Source: Auriscalpium vulgare (taxonomy: Eukaryota > Basidiomycota > Agaricomycetes > Russulales > Auriscalpiaceae). From it: DNA of 64,000 nucleotides. The notes under the pieces were generated by a model. That model saw nothing but the letters and a program-made list of their open reading frames with translations. It was not told the origin of the DNA and did not search any database. The position numbers were made by a program, and so were the translations under genes. Shown piece after piece: positions 1 through 10,998 of the stretch. Position 1 is the first letter of the stretch; every line of letters begins with the position of its first letter. The stretch spans positions 2,542,001 to 2,606,000 of the forward strand of contig JAHBBC010000001.1 in assembly GCA_019915015.1 (NCBI GenBank). Direction: 5' to 3'.

Positions 1-194
1 ACATGTGCCGCACGGACGACGTAAAACGCAGGGTGCATACCAGCGGACAATTGGCCCCGCCATTGGCCGCCAAGCATGGATTTTCGTCGCGGGGGGACGG
101 CGCTATCGTGAGCCATCACATTGTTTGAGCCTGTGGGAGCACTGTGGGACCTGCCGACGACCTCGCGGCGCCACCAGCTCATCTCGATGCGGTC

Positions 195-202
195 TATATA
201 AA
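195..202 (+). promoter_or_regulatory. TATA-like box (TATATAAA)
   Basis: A perfect TATATAAA lies on the plus strand, but no gene start that I recognise follows within 100 nt. It may serve an unrecognised transcript or be chance. Confidence 0.25.
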
Positions 203-1078
203 CACGGGGCTGGATGGGCCCCGTCCGCCGTTCGCGTTGAGTCAAGATCGGGGTCTCGCGGCGGCGCCGGCGCAGCCCACCAGCTCCCCGCGCCTTCCGG
301 CGCATCGGACGCGTGGGCTTGCGCAGCTAGGCGGGGCTTCTTGCGAGCGTCTTTGGTGTGCCGCGGACGCGCCCGCCTTCTGCGCCTGCGCAGCAGCCGC
401 GTCTACGCGGCTCTTAAGCAGTGGGGGGCACCGCCGGCATGCCAGATGGGCTCTCGGATGCTCGAGGGCGATCGAAGATAGCCGGCGGGCCTGTTGCGGT
501 GCTTGCGTGTCGGCTGTGTGGACGAAGCTGAGCCAGGGCGCGAGCGGAGGCTGTTGGCCGCTGCCGAGGAATCGATTCGAGCGAGCGATCGTCAAGCGAT
601 CGCTGCCCCTTGCAAGTCTACCTGAGTACCCACATATGTGGCAATTGTCAAGGACAGGACGCGGTCCACGCCTGGACCCGTTCATTTCGGCCTCTGTGCG
701 ATTGCAGGTGTGTGTGTTCCATGGCACTGAGCTGGCGAAAGCATGCAAGAAGCGGCAGCACGTCGAGGCCCGAGGTAAAGCCAGCTTCTCAGATTCTCAG
801 AAGCCAGAAGTCGAGACTGACAGCGTGCGCGGCGGCGGCGGGGGACAGGCCGTTTTTAATCCCAGCATGCACGCACACGAGGAGGTGACCAGAGGGACGT
901 CGACGAGTCCGTTGGGCGCCGAAGGCTATGCAAGCGGCGATGCTCCACGGTATGATGCTCAACGTCGTTTGGCGGGGCGCGCGCCGCGCCATATCGGGCC
1001 TTAGCACCGAGCACGTGGCGTGACGCGGTCGCCTGCCAGTGCTTGGAGCATCTCGCACGTCTTTGTCTGCAACCACCA

Positions 1079-1099
1079 CCTCTCCTCTCTCTCTCTCCT
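1079..1099 (+). promoter_or_regulatory. CT-rich tract upstream of the PP2C gene
   Basis: An almost pure pyrimidine run (repeated CT dinucleotides) lies about 160 nt before the phosphatase ATG. Such tracts commonly mark core promoters and transcription start regions in filamentous fungi. The assignment rests on position and composition only. Confidence 0.45.
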
Positions 1100-1259
1100 G
1101 GCGAGCTCAACACTCAAGTCAGCTTCAACTCCGATCTTTTGTTCTCGTGCGTCCCGCTTGCTGCCCCGTTCTACATATATGCGTCGTTGAGCCCTGGTCC
1201 CAGCATATCTGCGCGACTCCATCACTCACACCCGACAAACTCCCTCCACTCACAGCTAT

Positions 1260-2633
1260 ATGAACCCTCTCTCGATGAAGGCAGCCACGGACGATGTTGT
1301 GGCTTCGCAACCCGTGAGCGCCGAGTCAGTAAAGCTACCATACACCGCCACAGTGAGTGGCATTCTCGCGTACATCGCATGCATGCGACGTACTGAACAA
1401 TCCATGCAGACACCCAATCTGTGGTCGTACGACCGACCCACCTTTCGATTTGGCGTCTCAGATGCGAAAGGGCCTCGCCGAGCGATGGAGGATGCGCATT
1501 CGTTCGTCTTTGACTACGCAGGCCTGCACGGCCAGGGTTTCTTCGCGGTATTCGACGGACATGCAGGCAAAGAGGCCGCTGACTGGTGCGGAAATAACTT
1601 TCATAAGGTATGGAGCATGCGCGCGGTCCAAGTCCCGTGGAGCTGACGGAATGGGCGCGGCGCAGTACCTCCACGAGGCGCTCAAGGCGAATCCGGAAGC
1701 GAACATCCCTGACGTCTACAACCAGACGTTCCATAATGTGGACCGCAGTCTTTCCAGGATCGCTGAGGAGTCGGGTGGCAAGATCCACTCTGGAACCACG
1801 GCTGTCACTGCGTTCCTGCGCATTGAAGACAGAGAGGGCGGTCAGTCGTTTGCCGCGTCGATCCCCCAGCCACATACGAACGAAAGCGACGAGGCGGAGT
1901 CAGCAGATGCCTCTGGCGCGAACGAGGAGGTCGTAAACGACACCACATCAAAGGGTTCGTCTCAAAGCAAACTGAAAAAGGTGTTCAAGAGACTTAGCCA
2001 CCCTGCAGGGCGCTCGCCTTCATCGACGCCTCGCTCTCTATCGCCCTCACATGCCACGAATGGCAGTCCTGGCTCGCCACCGCAAGCCCCTCCACCAGGG
2101 GCACCTCTGCGCCGGATGCTCTACGTCGCCAATGCCGGTGATGCGCGCGGTGTCCTGTGTCGCGGCGGCAAGGCGCTCCGACTGACGTACGACCACAAAG
2201 GCACGGACAAGCAGGAAGCGAAGCGGATCACCGACTCGGGGGGCTTCGTGATGAGCGGTCGGGTCAACGGCGTGCTAGCAGTCACTAGAAGCCTCGGCGA
2301 CTCGTCGATGAAGGAGTTTGTGGTGGGTGCACCGTACACGACGGAGACGGAGGTGACGGAGGACGACGAGTTCCTGATTCTGGCGTGTGATGGAGTGAGT
2401 GGGCGCGAACCTGGGCACAGTCGAGTTGCGCTGACAAACGGCAGATCTGGGATGTCCTCGATGACCTGACGGCGTGCCGCCTCGTCCGCGGCATCCAGGA
2501 CTCGCAGGAGGCGGCGAAGGCGTTGATCCACGAAGCAACGCTACGATACACGAACGATAATATCACAGTGATGGTGATACGATTGAAGGATGTGACTCCC
2601 GAGGTGAAAGCAGCGGCGGAAGCTACGAAGTGA
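1260..2633 (+). CDS. PP2C-family serine/threonine protein phosphatase
   Basis: A metal-dependent protein phosphatase of the PP2C (Ptc) family, about 402 residues. It removes phosphate from Ser/Thr; relatives act in stress and cell-wall MAP-kinase signalling. Four exons are clear: 1260-1352, 1410-1607, 1666-2394 and 2445-2633, joined by GT-AG introns of 57, 58 and 50 nt. Family motifs appear in order: FAVFDGHAGKEAADWC with a metal-binding Asp, then ANAGDARGVLCR, GRVNGVLAVTRSLGD, ACDGIWDVLDD across the last intron, and TNDNITVMVIRL near the end. Between about residues 180 and 245 there is an acidic and Ser/Pro-rich insertion that separates the two halves of the catalytic fold; this is likely disordered. 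The start is the first ATG after the pyrimidine-rich leader. Which Ptc paralogue it is cannot be settled by eye. Confidence 0.9.
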
Positions 2634-2894
2634 TGAAGGCGCTGTTGTATTACTGTTGTGCGGCATTGATGACTGCAATCTTGTGCATTCGAGCTCACTT
2701 GTTCTTGGGGATAACTGGCATTGCAATATCACAGCTCTGTAACTTGGAGACGGGCCGGGCCCGGGTGTCGGCTTACGAGATGACGTCATGGTTCGATGTT
2801 GAACGCAACCTTAAGGCTTTCCCTTTCCTGTCTCGGTGGATCGCGCCTGCCAGCCCAGCGATGCCAGCCACAGTGCGACTCTCCTCCTGCTACC

Positions 2895-5380
2895 ATGTCC
2901 CAGTATCAGTGGGGTGCCCAGCCCCAGCATGCCAACCCAGCCTACAATAATCCCGCCTACCAACCCGGCCAGTCACAGCCATATGCTCCACCCCAGCCAC
3001 CTGTGTACAATCAGAACGAGAAATCGCCGTATGAGGGTGACCGCTTCAAGCACAAGAAGCGCATAAACGACCCGTTACCGCTCATTCTCTTCATTCTTCA
3101 GGTGCGGCGCCTGCTCCTGACGCCACGCAGGGCGGCTGACCGCCGGACAGTTTGCAGGCTTCTGTGTGGTGTCAGGGCTGGCTCTGTCGACCTGGATATC
3201 GCAGGGCGGGCTCGGAGGTGGCTTGGGCAATGGCAACACAGGGACGTCTGTGACGCTGAACAGGTGCGTCGGCGTCGGCGTCAGCGGCGGGACTCGCGCG
3301 GTCTAACCCATGCGGACAGACATACCATCTACCTGCTGCTTTTCGTAGCCGCTGCCGGCCTCTTCCTGTCGACTGTGTACCTCATTCTCGTGCGCATGTT
3401 CACGCGCTCAATCATGCACGTCACGCTCGTCCTCACTATCCTGTTGAACATGTGCGTGTTTCATCCCCGACGTCATAACCATGCCTTAGCGTCTCTGCAG
3501 CGGCATCTGTATCTACTACTACATCGTCAAATACTGGTGTAGGTCCTTGATCTCGGCTGCTAGTCGCCCCACACATTTGATGCGCGCTTTGTTGCAGCCG
3601 GTGCCATCATCTTCACCGTCATCGCGCTGCTGTCGATCCTGTCCTATTATGGGTTTCGCTCCCGCATTCCGCTCGCAGCTTTACTCCTGCAAGTCGTCGT
3701 GGATGTCTCGAAGCATCACAAGTCTGTGTATGGCGTGGCGTTCTTGGCTTTACTAGTGCAAGCGGCATTGAGCGTGTATGCCTATCAATGCTTCGGAGTT
3801 TCAACTTGCTGACCTCTTACCAGGTGGTATTCATTCGCCACCATTGCCACGTACGTTTCCAGTTGAAGCGCTATGAGAAATTTACTGATTCTCTGGCAGG
3901 TACGAGAAATGGACGCCCGGTGGCCCTTGTGCGTGGTCTCAGGCTCAAGCCTCTCTACTTCGGAACCCGGGAACTAATTCATTTTGTAGCCTGCAGCCAA
4001 GGAACGTCGTGTTCGTCCGGAACCGTCGCCGGGCTTGTTTTCTTCCTCACGTTCTCGTACATTTGGACGTCAATGACGATCTCTAACGTTGCTCTGGCCA
4101 CATTGGCGGGCGGTCCGTTCGGAAGTCAGTCCCGAAAGCCGAATCGTTCTGGAATCGAACTGACACTCAATTATAGGTTGGTACTACTTCGGGCCACGTG
4201 AGCAAGGTCTCATGCCGAAACATCCCACACTGGGCGCGTTCTTGCGTGCCTCCACGCTATCCCTGGGATCCATCGCCTTCGGGTCGCTCATCGTCACGAT
4301 CCTCGAGATAATACGCCTTCTTTTGCGTGCTGTGCAGAACGCTGGCAGTGACGACAACAGCGGTTAGCCGCTCCGCTTTTTGCTATCAGTCTCTATAGTT
4401 CCATATTTATGATACAGGGATCGGGGCGGTCGTCGCCGTCTTGGCATGTTGCGCCGACTGCCTAGTCGGTTGCATTGAAGGCATGGTGCAATACTTCAAC
4501 AGGTGAGGACGATCGATTTCATCACCGCGGCGTCCCGCTCACACGAGATCCCAGATACGCATACATCGAAATAGGTGCGGGATCAGTGGCGCATGTACTT
4601 TAAAAAGTACCTTCTGACAGATATCGCAGCCCTTTATGGCAAGCCATACATCCGTGCCGCTAAAGACACATGGCGATTGTTCAAGGACCGGGGTAAGTCT
4701 TCCCCTCGGGAGCAGTCATATTTACCGAACAATTGATGTTGTTGTTGTTAGGCATTGACGCCCTGGTGAACGATTCACTGGTCAGCATGAGTACGTATGA
4801 TCTTCCGGCTTTATTTTCTGCAAATTGACACAGAAGCTAGCGCTGACCTGGGGTGCCTATGCCGTTGGCCTGATGTGCTCGCTGTTTGGGTTTCTGTACC
4901 TGCGCTGTACGCTTCCAGAATTCTCCACCGGCGGTGACAGTCTATCTGATGCACCTTTCTGGGCAGACACGCATCCATCATACAACGATAGCGGACAGTA
5001 CACGGCCCCAGTCATGCTGTTCTCGTTCGTTATTGGCGCGCAGCTGCGTAAGTCTTGCGTCATCTAGATACGAATACGTATGAAAGGATTCACAATGGGT
5101 TGTTATCAGATTTGACGCTCGCAAGTGCGATCGAGGCAGGGGTCTCCACGATGTAAGGTTCACTAGTGTCCCCGACGTTCGCACAACATGTTAAGCGCCA
5201 ATCTGTCGCAGATTCGTCGGCCTTGGAGAAGACCCTGGCGTTTTGGCCATCCGTGCTCCGGAACTATTTGGCGTGCGTCACCTGCTTCTGCGCTCCCAAT
5301 CATATGAGCTGACCACGATCCCGGCGCAGATGATCGCCGATAGGTACCCTCGTGTGGTAGAGGGAGTGCCTCGAGTGTGA
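2895..5380 (+). CDS. PNS1-type choline-transporter-like (CTL/SLC44) membrane protein
   Basis: A multi-pass plasma-membrane protein of the CTL family (yeast Pns1). The first exon encodes a Pro/Gln/Tyr-rich cytosolic tail (MSQYQWGAQPQ...), then the membrane part begins after KRINDPLPLILFILQ. Hydrophobic exons follow, for example LSTWISQGGLGG and HTIYLLLFVAAAGLFLSTVY, separated by many introns of 45-70 nt. The end carries the family signature FVGLGEDPGVLA followed by LFGMIADRYPRVVEG and a stop at 5378-5380. Later exons (about 4800-5060) include ALTWGAYAVGLMCSLFGFLYL and VMLFSFVIGAQL. I did not fix every splice site, so the outer limits are firmer than the internal model. Despite the family name, choline transport by fungal members is not established. 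Confidence 0.85.
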
Positions 5381-7385
5381 GGCCACGGCGATGTCAAGTA
5401 GGGATTGTGTCGGAGGTTGGACGGCGGGCAGGTTTACGTGCGGCTGACGTGCTGCACACCTACAGGCTGGCTGTCGGCGTGTTGAAGGCCCGCACGTCGG
5501 AGCTGTGGTTTGATTTAGGAACGATATACTATCAGTTCGCTTGCAGTCGGGCGTCTGGACTCACTGAGTGCCGCGAGGCTAGTCCTGTTGCGGTTATTGC
5601 TTTGTGCTTGCTGGGAAATTTGCTGACATTATTAATTGGCGTGCGGGAGTGTGCAGGACAGGGAACAACAATTAATGGCGCGATGACGCTAGGCCGAGAG
5701 TGTGGACTGGCCGAAGCCCCACACGTTTCTTCGTGTAATGACCGGCAAGCCCCGCGGCTTCGACTTCCCGGCAACCACTGGCGACTGCACACGGAGGTGC
5801 GTGCAAACAATGCTTGTTGTTCTCGCATCCGTTGCAGAGCGCACCGTTACATTTGCATTTCGACAGCGACGTCTTTACTTGTGCCAACATCTCATCATGA
5901 CGCTAAGTGGCGGACCTCCGAGCTACTGACATTGTGTCGAGCGCGCTGCTCCTCCTACAAACAGTCAGTATTATGTGCCTCCCTAATATCTCTAACATCC
6001 TCCCTGTACGGTCAACGTGTCCCACATCAAAATACAGATCCAGACTGTCGGTTGTACTCGCTGTGTGTGCGGGACGACCCGATCGGCCCCGATCTCGCGA
6101 TGCGCGCTCAACGATTCAAGGCGTCCTCTCCTCTGGAGTGGGTAGAGCTGTCAAAATCTACTACGGAGACTAGGCCGGGCAAGGGGCCCACCTTCTCGAC
6201 TCAACCACCAGCCCGCGTGCCTGGATATGCAACGGGGTCACTTCCCCATATGTGGATCGATGTCAACAAGCTTACAATCGCTCGAAGTTGTACGAGGGGC
6301 TGCACTCATGGAACAATTACATCCGCCATTTGCCCAATCGGAGGCAGCACACATCCTCGGTCGCATGCTCTCAGAAGCGGTGGATACAGTGACGAAAGAG
6401 ATCGACTGTTGTCGTTGTCAAATAGGAGACGAGGACAACACCATGCGTACTCTCGCCGATTGTGCTAGCCTCTATCTGGGCACCGTTCTGAGGATCCTAA
6501 CAGGATTCAGTTTCTCGGAATAGACAGTCGTCTCGGGGGCTCAACATCTGCAAACTTGAGAGGTGTAGTCAAGCTTCATTCCTGAAGACGTCCTTCTGAC
6601 CCATTTGATTGCAGGCTCGACCAGTGCAGCGCGACAACTACTACATGGTGACTAAAGTCGAACCTATTCCAGGTCGACAAGATGTGTTATATCCGCTTCA
6701 ACGTGTCCCATCATTCCTCTTGGAATGTTTACTGGACATCAAAGTTGTGGCAAGGTTCGTCATTTGCGACTGTCGCGTTCGATGAAAACTTCAATGGTTC
6801 AGTCTACGTGTTCAGTGTCAACCATCTTTGACAGAGGCAGGTGTCAATTGTGCGCAACATTGATGGGGGGCGGATTAATACATTGACGAAATGATTCACC
6901 TTTTCCATGACCTCTTCGACATAATGGAGATATAATTCACCCCTGTTGATGTGCATCGCCTCTTACCCTCTGATCGAATACCCTGCTAACATCCTGCAGG
7001 GTGAACCTCACGTATACTGGCGAGCATCAGATCGTTGATTCGTGTTTACAATGGATCCCTGAGGCCACCTGGTAACGTTCATCTCGATGGGCCCGTATTT
7101 AGCTCTTTCCAGGCCATTGTCTCATTGTGCTTGTGCACGTCCGCCGACGTTTGCATGATGTGAATTCGAGGAGACTGGAGAGGAATTATCGCAGTGACGC
7201 TAGTATGCTTCAAGAAACTAGATACAATTAGTAGACTACGACGTATGAGCTTACGGGTAGTGTACAGCTACCATTAATTTTTCTGAGTGGGTGGGCGGGG
7301 AAATGACGTCACGAGACCTGCCCACGGAGGCAAACGCCGAGTCGTCCGCAGCCGCCGCCGTTCAACGCCTTGCAGTTTGCCCACG
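5381..7385. other. 2 kb intergenic stretch, AT-richer, partly decayed
   Basis: No intact gene is visible. GC is lower than in the neighbours and reading frames are short. The only coding-like pieces are at about 6227-6523 and 6612-7075, described separately as possible HNH-nuclease remnants. The right end supplies the promoter of the membrane-protein gene at 7386. Confidence 0.55.
6227..7075 (+). pseudogene. possible remnant of a fungal HNH-endonuclease-like gene
   Basis: One frame (6308 onward) reads MEQLHPPFAQSEAAHILGR and later ASLYLGTVLRILTGFSF, resembling the block around AHI...E and the leucine-rich block of uncharacterised HNH-domain proteins that are abundant in agaric genomes. A second piece downstream reads RDNYYMVTKVEP, which recalls the usual RDGYRCVVTG motif of the same family but lies on the wrong side. 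A third short coding-like piece ends at 7073-7075 (VNLTYTGEHQIV...). Order is scrambled and the His-Asn-His core is not seen, so any gene is broken. The family assignment is from memory of motif shape and is weak. Confidence 0.22.
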
Positions 7386-8283
7386 ATGAGGAAGACATCC
7401 TATGCGGCGACATTCGTCCTTGTGGTTGCCACCCTCTTCCTCGTCAGTGCGCCTTTCCCTTGTATTGTCTCTACTAATCCTTTCTGCCCGCAGGACATCT
7501 ATGCTACGACCCGCAACGACTGGTGCGCACCACCTCTCCCACTCATCCCTTCGCTTTTGTCTCACCTCTCCCAGGCTCGTCGACAACGGAACAGAGTTCC
7601 TTCGCACCAAGACAGCGGTGAAATATGGGCTCATGGAGCGCTGTGAGCGCCAAACGGTGCGCATGCCCGGCCCCACTGAGGGCAGCGAGATCGTGTACCG
7701 CAGCGACTGGACGTGCCGGGCGTTCCCTGCGACGGTGACCGACGGCTGCGAGAAAGGCCACCGCTACTTCTGCGCCGCGTGGACGAGCGCGGGTTACGCC
7801 GCGGAGCTGGGCATCGGCTTCGGCGCGCTGGCGCTGCTCGCCCTGCTTATCGGCGTGAGCACGCACTCGCGGAGGCGGCGAATTTGGCGCGCGGTCGCGG
7901 GCATCGTTGCGTTGCAAGGTGGGTCTCCTTTCGTTCGGTCGCCCGGACAGTCTACTGATCGCGGCGTTCTGCGTACAGCGATCTTCCCTATGATCACCTT
8001 CGCCATTGTCACTGATTTATATCGCACCTCGCGTTTCCCCGGCTTCGAACACGCTCATCCAGGTATGTTTCGCGGAGCTTTGTGCCATCGGATAGCCCTT
8101 GAATTAAAGGGTGACTGACTTGACGTTCGTGCGCCAGGGGTCGCGTTTTATGTCATTGCGGCGGGTTGGATCACGAGCTTCGCGGTCATGGCAGGCGTTA
8201 TCTACACTGGCATTGCGGCGGATCATGGTCACAGATGGGCAGCGGGCAACCGCGCATACACGCGCATTGCGGACCATCCCTGA
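7386..8283 (+). CDS. four-transmembrane (claudin/SUR7-like topology) membrane protein
   Basis: About 220 residues encoded in five exons. Exon 1 gives MRKTSYAATFVLVVATLFL, a first membrane helix or signal anchor. A short exon DIYATTRNDW and the long exon from about 7577 follow, with an extracellular-type loop containing six or so cysteines (GLMERCERQTV, DWTCRAF, DGCEKGHRYFC). Then come three further helices: GIGFGALALLALLIGV, AIFPMITFAIVTDLY and GVAFYVIAAGWITSFAVMAGVIY. Introns start at about 7440, 7529, 7918 and 8062, each GT-AG. The stop is TGA at 8281-8283. The topology (helix, Cys-bearing loop, three helices) is that of fungal SUR7/PalI/claudin-like proteins, but I see no motif that names the exact family. 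It is convergent with the acyltransferase gene, 178 nt away. Confidence 0.7.
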
Positions 8284-8461
8284 TCGTCCGCAGATTTCTT
8301 CCAGGTTGTTATTGTCGGAGTCACCCCACTCGAAATTTATTTAGAAACACGTACGTACCGGAAGGTTCAAGCCTGCTCCGATCGACGTTTCCATTGTACA
8401 CACTGTCCGCGCATATACCTCATGTTGTTCCGTCTGCTCGTGCATCAAGGCAACTGTATTC

Positions 8462-10553
8462 TCAAGTCTCATCGGCAGGATAGTCAAACTGCTCGTACAG
8501 ACGCAGTGTCTCGTTCCAGTCCCTCTTCCGCCGCCGCCGCACGGAGAAGTACTTCGCCCGCCCCGCCCAGCGCCCCGTCACTCGCCCCTTATGCTTCTCG
8601 CCGTTTTCAACAAAGTACGTCTCCGGGTCTTCCGGGAGGCCGAGCCCGTTGACTCCGAGCTCGAGGACGCGCGCACGGAGGTCTGCTCGGGTCGCATGCA
8701 GGCGCGCCAGCGTCGCCGGCCGCACGCGGACGAGCCGCGCGAGCGCTACGAAGGCGCGGAACGCGGACACAGCGTCCTCGAACCAGCGCAAGCTCATCCA
8801 CATGAGCACAGGCACGAGGACCGCCGTCACCGGCGCGATGGGAAGCGTCAGGAGTGTTGCGCCGGCCCACACACACAGGCCTGATACGAGCCCGTAGATG
8901 AGCTTGTACTGTGCGATCTCGTCCCATGTGTCCCACACTGGCCCGGTCTTTTTGAAATTGTGTACGGCGTAGAAAGTAGTGAGCGCGATTGGCGTCCACA
9001 GGATGAGCCCGGCAATGGAGAGGGAGAAAAGGAAGACGGCCCATGAGAGGCGAAGCAGCATGCGGTAAAGGATGACTGGTCGCAAAAGTGGCCGCCTAAT
9101 TCGGTCGTCACGGATCCCGAGCGTATACAGCTCGGCTTGGTAGACCTGCAGATTGTATTTTGAGCGAGTCATGCTGAGAAGTAATCCCAAATTTACCTTC
9201 AGTTCTCGCTCGAGCTTTATGATTTCGTCAGTTTCGGCCTGGTCGGCGTCGCTTGTTTCTCCATTGCTTGATGACGGGTCTGCTGGAAGGCGGCGCGCCT
9301 TGAACGCTTCCAAAAACGTGCGCGTCACACGGACATAGTCGCCCAAGCTCATCCGCGTGCCAAGGGGCGCGTATAATGGTGTAGCGATACGTGCGGCGCG
9401 TATCAAGTCCCAAGTCGGCGCATCGAATGTGCCTTGAGCAATTTGACGGTGCATTTGAGCGGTGACAAGGCGAATCTGATCATAATTCACTGGTGCAAGG
9501 AGTTCGGGGTGGTCCTAAAGTTGCATACATGAGAGATGAAGGGGCACTGTGGATATATGTCAACTGGGACATACCCTGGGCCGAAAGGTTAATGGTGGAT
9601 GGAATGTGACCAGAACATCGGAGCGAAAGTGCTGCCGATGCCTAAGCAAATTCATATGTGAGAACAGCGCCGGTGGAGAGACTCCTTACGTACATGTAAG
9701 TGATAGAACAGGTCAGTATGGAGACTTCAAAGTCAGGCTGCTCCCTGTTGCGCGATAGCGTGTCCGACACGATGCGCGCAGCTAAGGATTTTTAGTATGC
9801 ATACGCTCCTAGCACGGCATTCGCTCACTTCCTGTCTTCAGCGGTGCAATCGTTGGGTGGTATCTGCTAGCTCCTTCGGGGAACACGCACACTGCGTCAC
9901 CGAGCTCCAGCGCCTGCGAAGAGCGAAGTCAACATCGTAACACAACGGGCGCTTCTCGCGTCTCACCTCGATGAGTTTGGCTATAGCGTTCGAGTTGTCG
10001 GCAGTGCCATCTGCGAAATCCTTACGCCTTTTGATGGGAACCGTCCCAGCAGACTCGACGAGCCAACTAGTGAGCGTCTTCTTGCCGAATTGTGTTGATT
10101 TTGCTGTGAGGCGCAGCATCTTACGCTTCTATACGTGCGGGGATATCCTTCAGCTTGCAATCAAACTGGATGCCCCGTGAGAGCTCTAACCCGAGATGGA
10201 ATGGCAGTGACTAGCAATCTAGTCTGCGCATGAGCGTTGGAGTCGAGATGCGATTACGAACGACGTACAACGCGTCTGTCAAAGAGTTGGTATGGTTTGC
10301 ACACACAATGCTGCGGTAGTGAGAACATCAACTCAAAAAAGTTGCCACTACTAAGTCGCCCAGCTCACCATGGCCGGCCGGTCTCTGGTATGTTCTCGAC
10401 ACCTTCCACCACGATCGTTCCGTAGAAGATCTTAAGCACGAACTTGAAGAGCAATCTGGCGAGTCAATACGTAAGATACACGTCTGTAGATAAATTGTTA
10501 TGCACGGACCGTATGAGAAAGTATGCCCATGGCGTAGATGATCCCTCAGGCAT
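8462..10553 (-). CDS. glycerol-3-phosphate / DHAP acyltransferase (PlsC family, Gpt2/Sct1-like)
   Basis: Membrane enzyme acylating glycerol-3-phosphate or DHAP, the first step of phospholipid and triacylglycerol synthesis, in the ER. Exon 1 (10553-10510) starts MPEGSSTPWAYFLIR, continued by LLFKFVLKIFYGTIVVEG. The acyltransferase motifs follow in order: ANHTNSLTDAL (catalytic His and Asp), LVESAGTVPIKRR, VFPEGASRYHP (FPEG motif), and FHPPLTFRPKDHP. The last exon (to 8462) is long, with two or three hydrophobic segments (about 9030-8850) and a basic C-terminus RAKYFSVRRRRKRDW. Seven small exons are joined by short introns; for instance the His-bearing exon is split from the next by a GT-AG intron in about 10255-10205. 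All joins keep frame, so the gene looks intact. The retroelement LTR lies 170 nt upstream of its ATG. Confidence 0.88.
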
Positions 10554-10717
10554 GTGCAGGTTGTGCGTGGTCCCTCAGGCTGTCGTTGCAAAAGGGTAGT
10601 GTGGATAGACTTGAAGTCCGGGAGATAATATAGATACTGGAGATTCAAAGCATGGAGGTTGGTGCAAGAGGACCGGCAGCTCGCAGAGCTCGGACTGTCC
10701 AGTTGGAGCGGATGAGG

Positions 10718-10722
10718 CCAAG
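10718..10722. repeat. target-site duplication, left copy (CCAAG)
   Basis: The five bases CCAAG directly precede the left LTR and recur directly after the right LTR at 20454-20458. A perfect 5-bp duplication is what a Ty3/Gypsy integrase leaves, and shows that both ends belong to one insertion. Confidence 0.93.
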
Positions 10723-10934
10723 TGTAAGGTGGTGATGGGGTTGGTAGCTTAGTTCTCGCAACGTACACCAAACCCAGATGTGGATTCGAGAATGTACTAG
10801 GTTACAAGATAAAAGCTGAAGCGTCGTCTATACGTGCTGCTACGATATCCGCCGCCTTCAGCCACAACTATACAGTTCACCCGCGGAGAGTCCCACGCCC
10901 GCGTATGATCACGTGGACGTAGGCTCTCCTTACA
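10723..10934 (-). repeat. 3' LTR of the chromovirus
   Basis: 212 bp, bounded by the inverted hexamer TGTAAG / CTTACA. It is the 3' LTR because the polypurine tract abuts its inner side. It matches the right LTR base for base as far as I can compare by eye. Confidence 0.95.
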
Positions 10935-10946
10935 CCCTCCCCCACC
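10935..10946 (-). promoter_or_regulatory. polypurine tract of the chromovirus
   Basis: Read on the minus strand the twelve bases next to the 3' LTR are GGTGGGGGAGGG. A purine run exactly at this boundary primes plus-strand DNA synthesis in LTR elements. This confirms the minus orientation. Confidence 0.85.
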
Positions 10947-10998
10947 AGCGAGAACCCATGGTGGGAGCGAAATCCTTCATCTCTTGTCGTTACACGGT

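Larger units (their letters stand above)
1..1259. other. upstream region without a recognisable gene
   Basis: I see no convincing gene here. Open frames exist on both strands but they are GC-rich shadows with no family motif, no splice pattern and no bias I trust. The stretch holds a TATA-like box near 195 and a pyrimidine tract near 1079, the second fitting the promoter of the phosphatase gene that begins at 1260. The far left could hold the end of a gene cut by the window edge. Confidence 0.5.

Noticed and set aside
144..1004. Long overlapping frames at the left end of the window
   Set aside because: Arg/Ala/Gly-rich translation of GC-rich DNA in several frames at once; no start context, introns or motif to support a gene.
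5377..6468. A 363-codon plus-strand frame after PNS1
   Set aside because: It has no family motif, odd composition, and overlaps another frame with better coding character. Probably chance.
8462..9490. Acyltransferase taken at first as truncated at its 5' end by the retroelement
   Set aside because: Small exons upstream of 9490 supply all missing motifs, including the NHTNSLTD block and a proper ATG at 10553, and all joins stay in frame. The LTR lies outside the gene.
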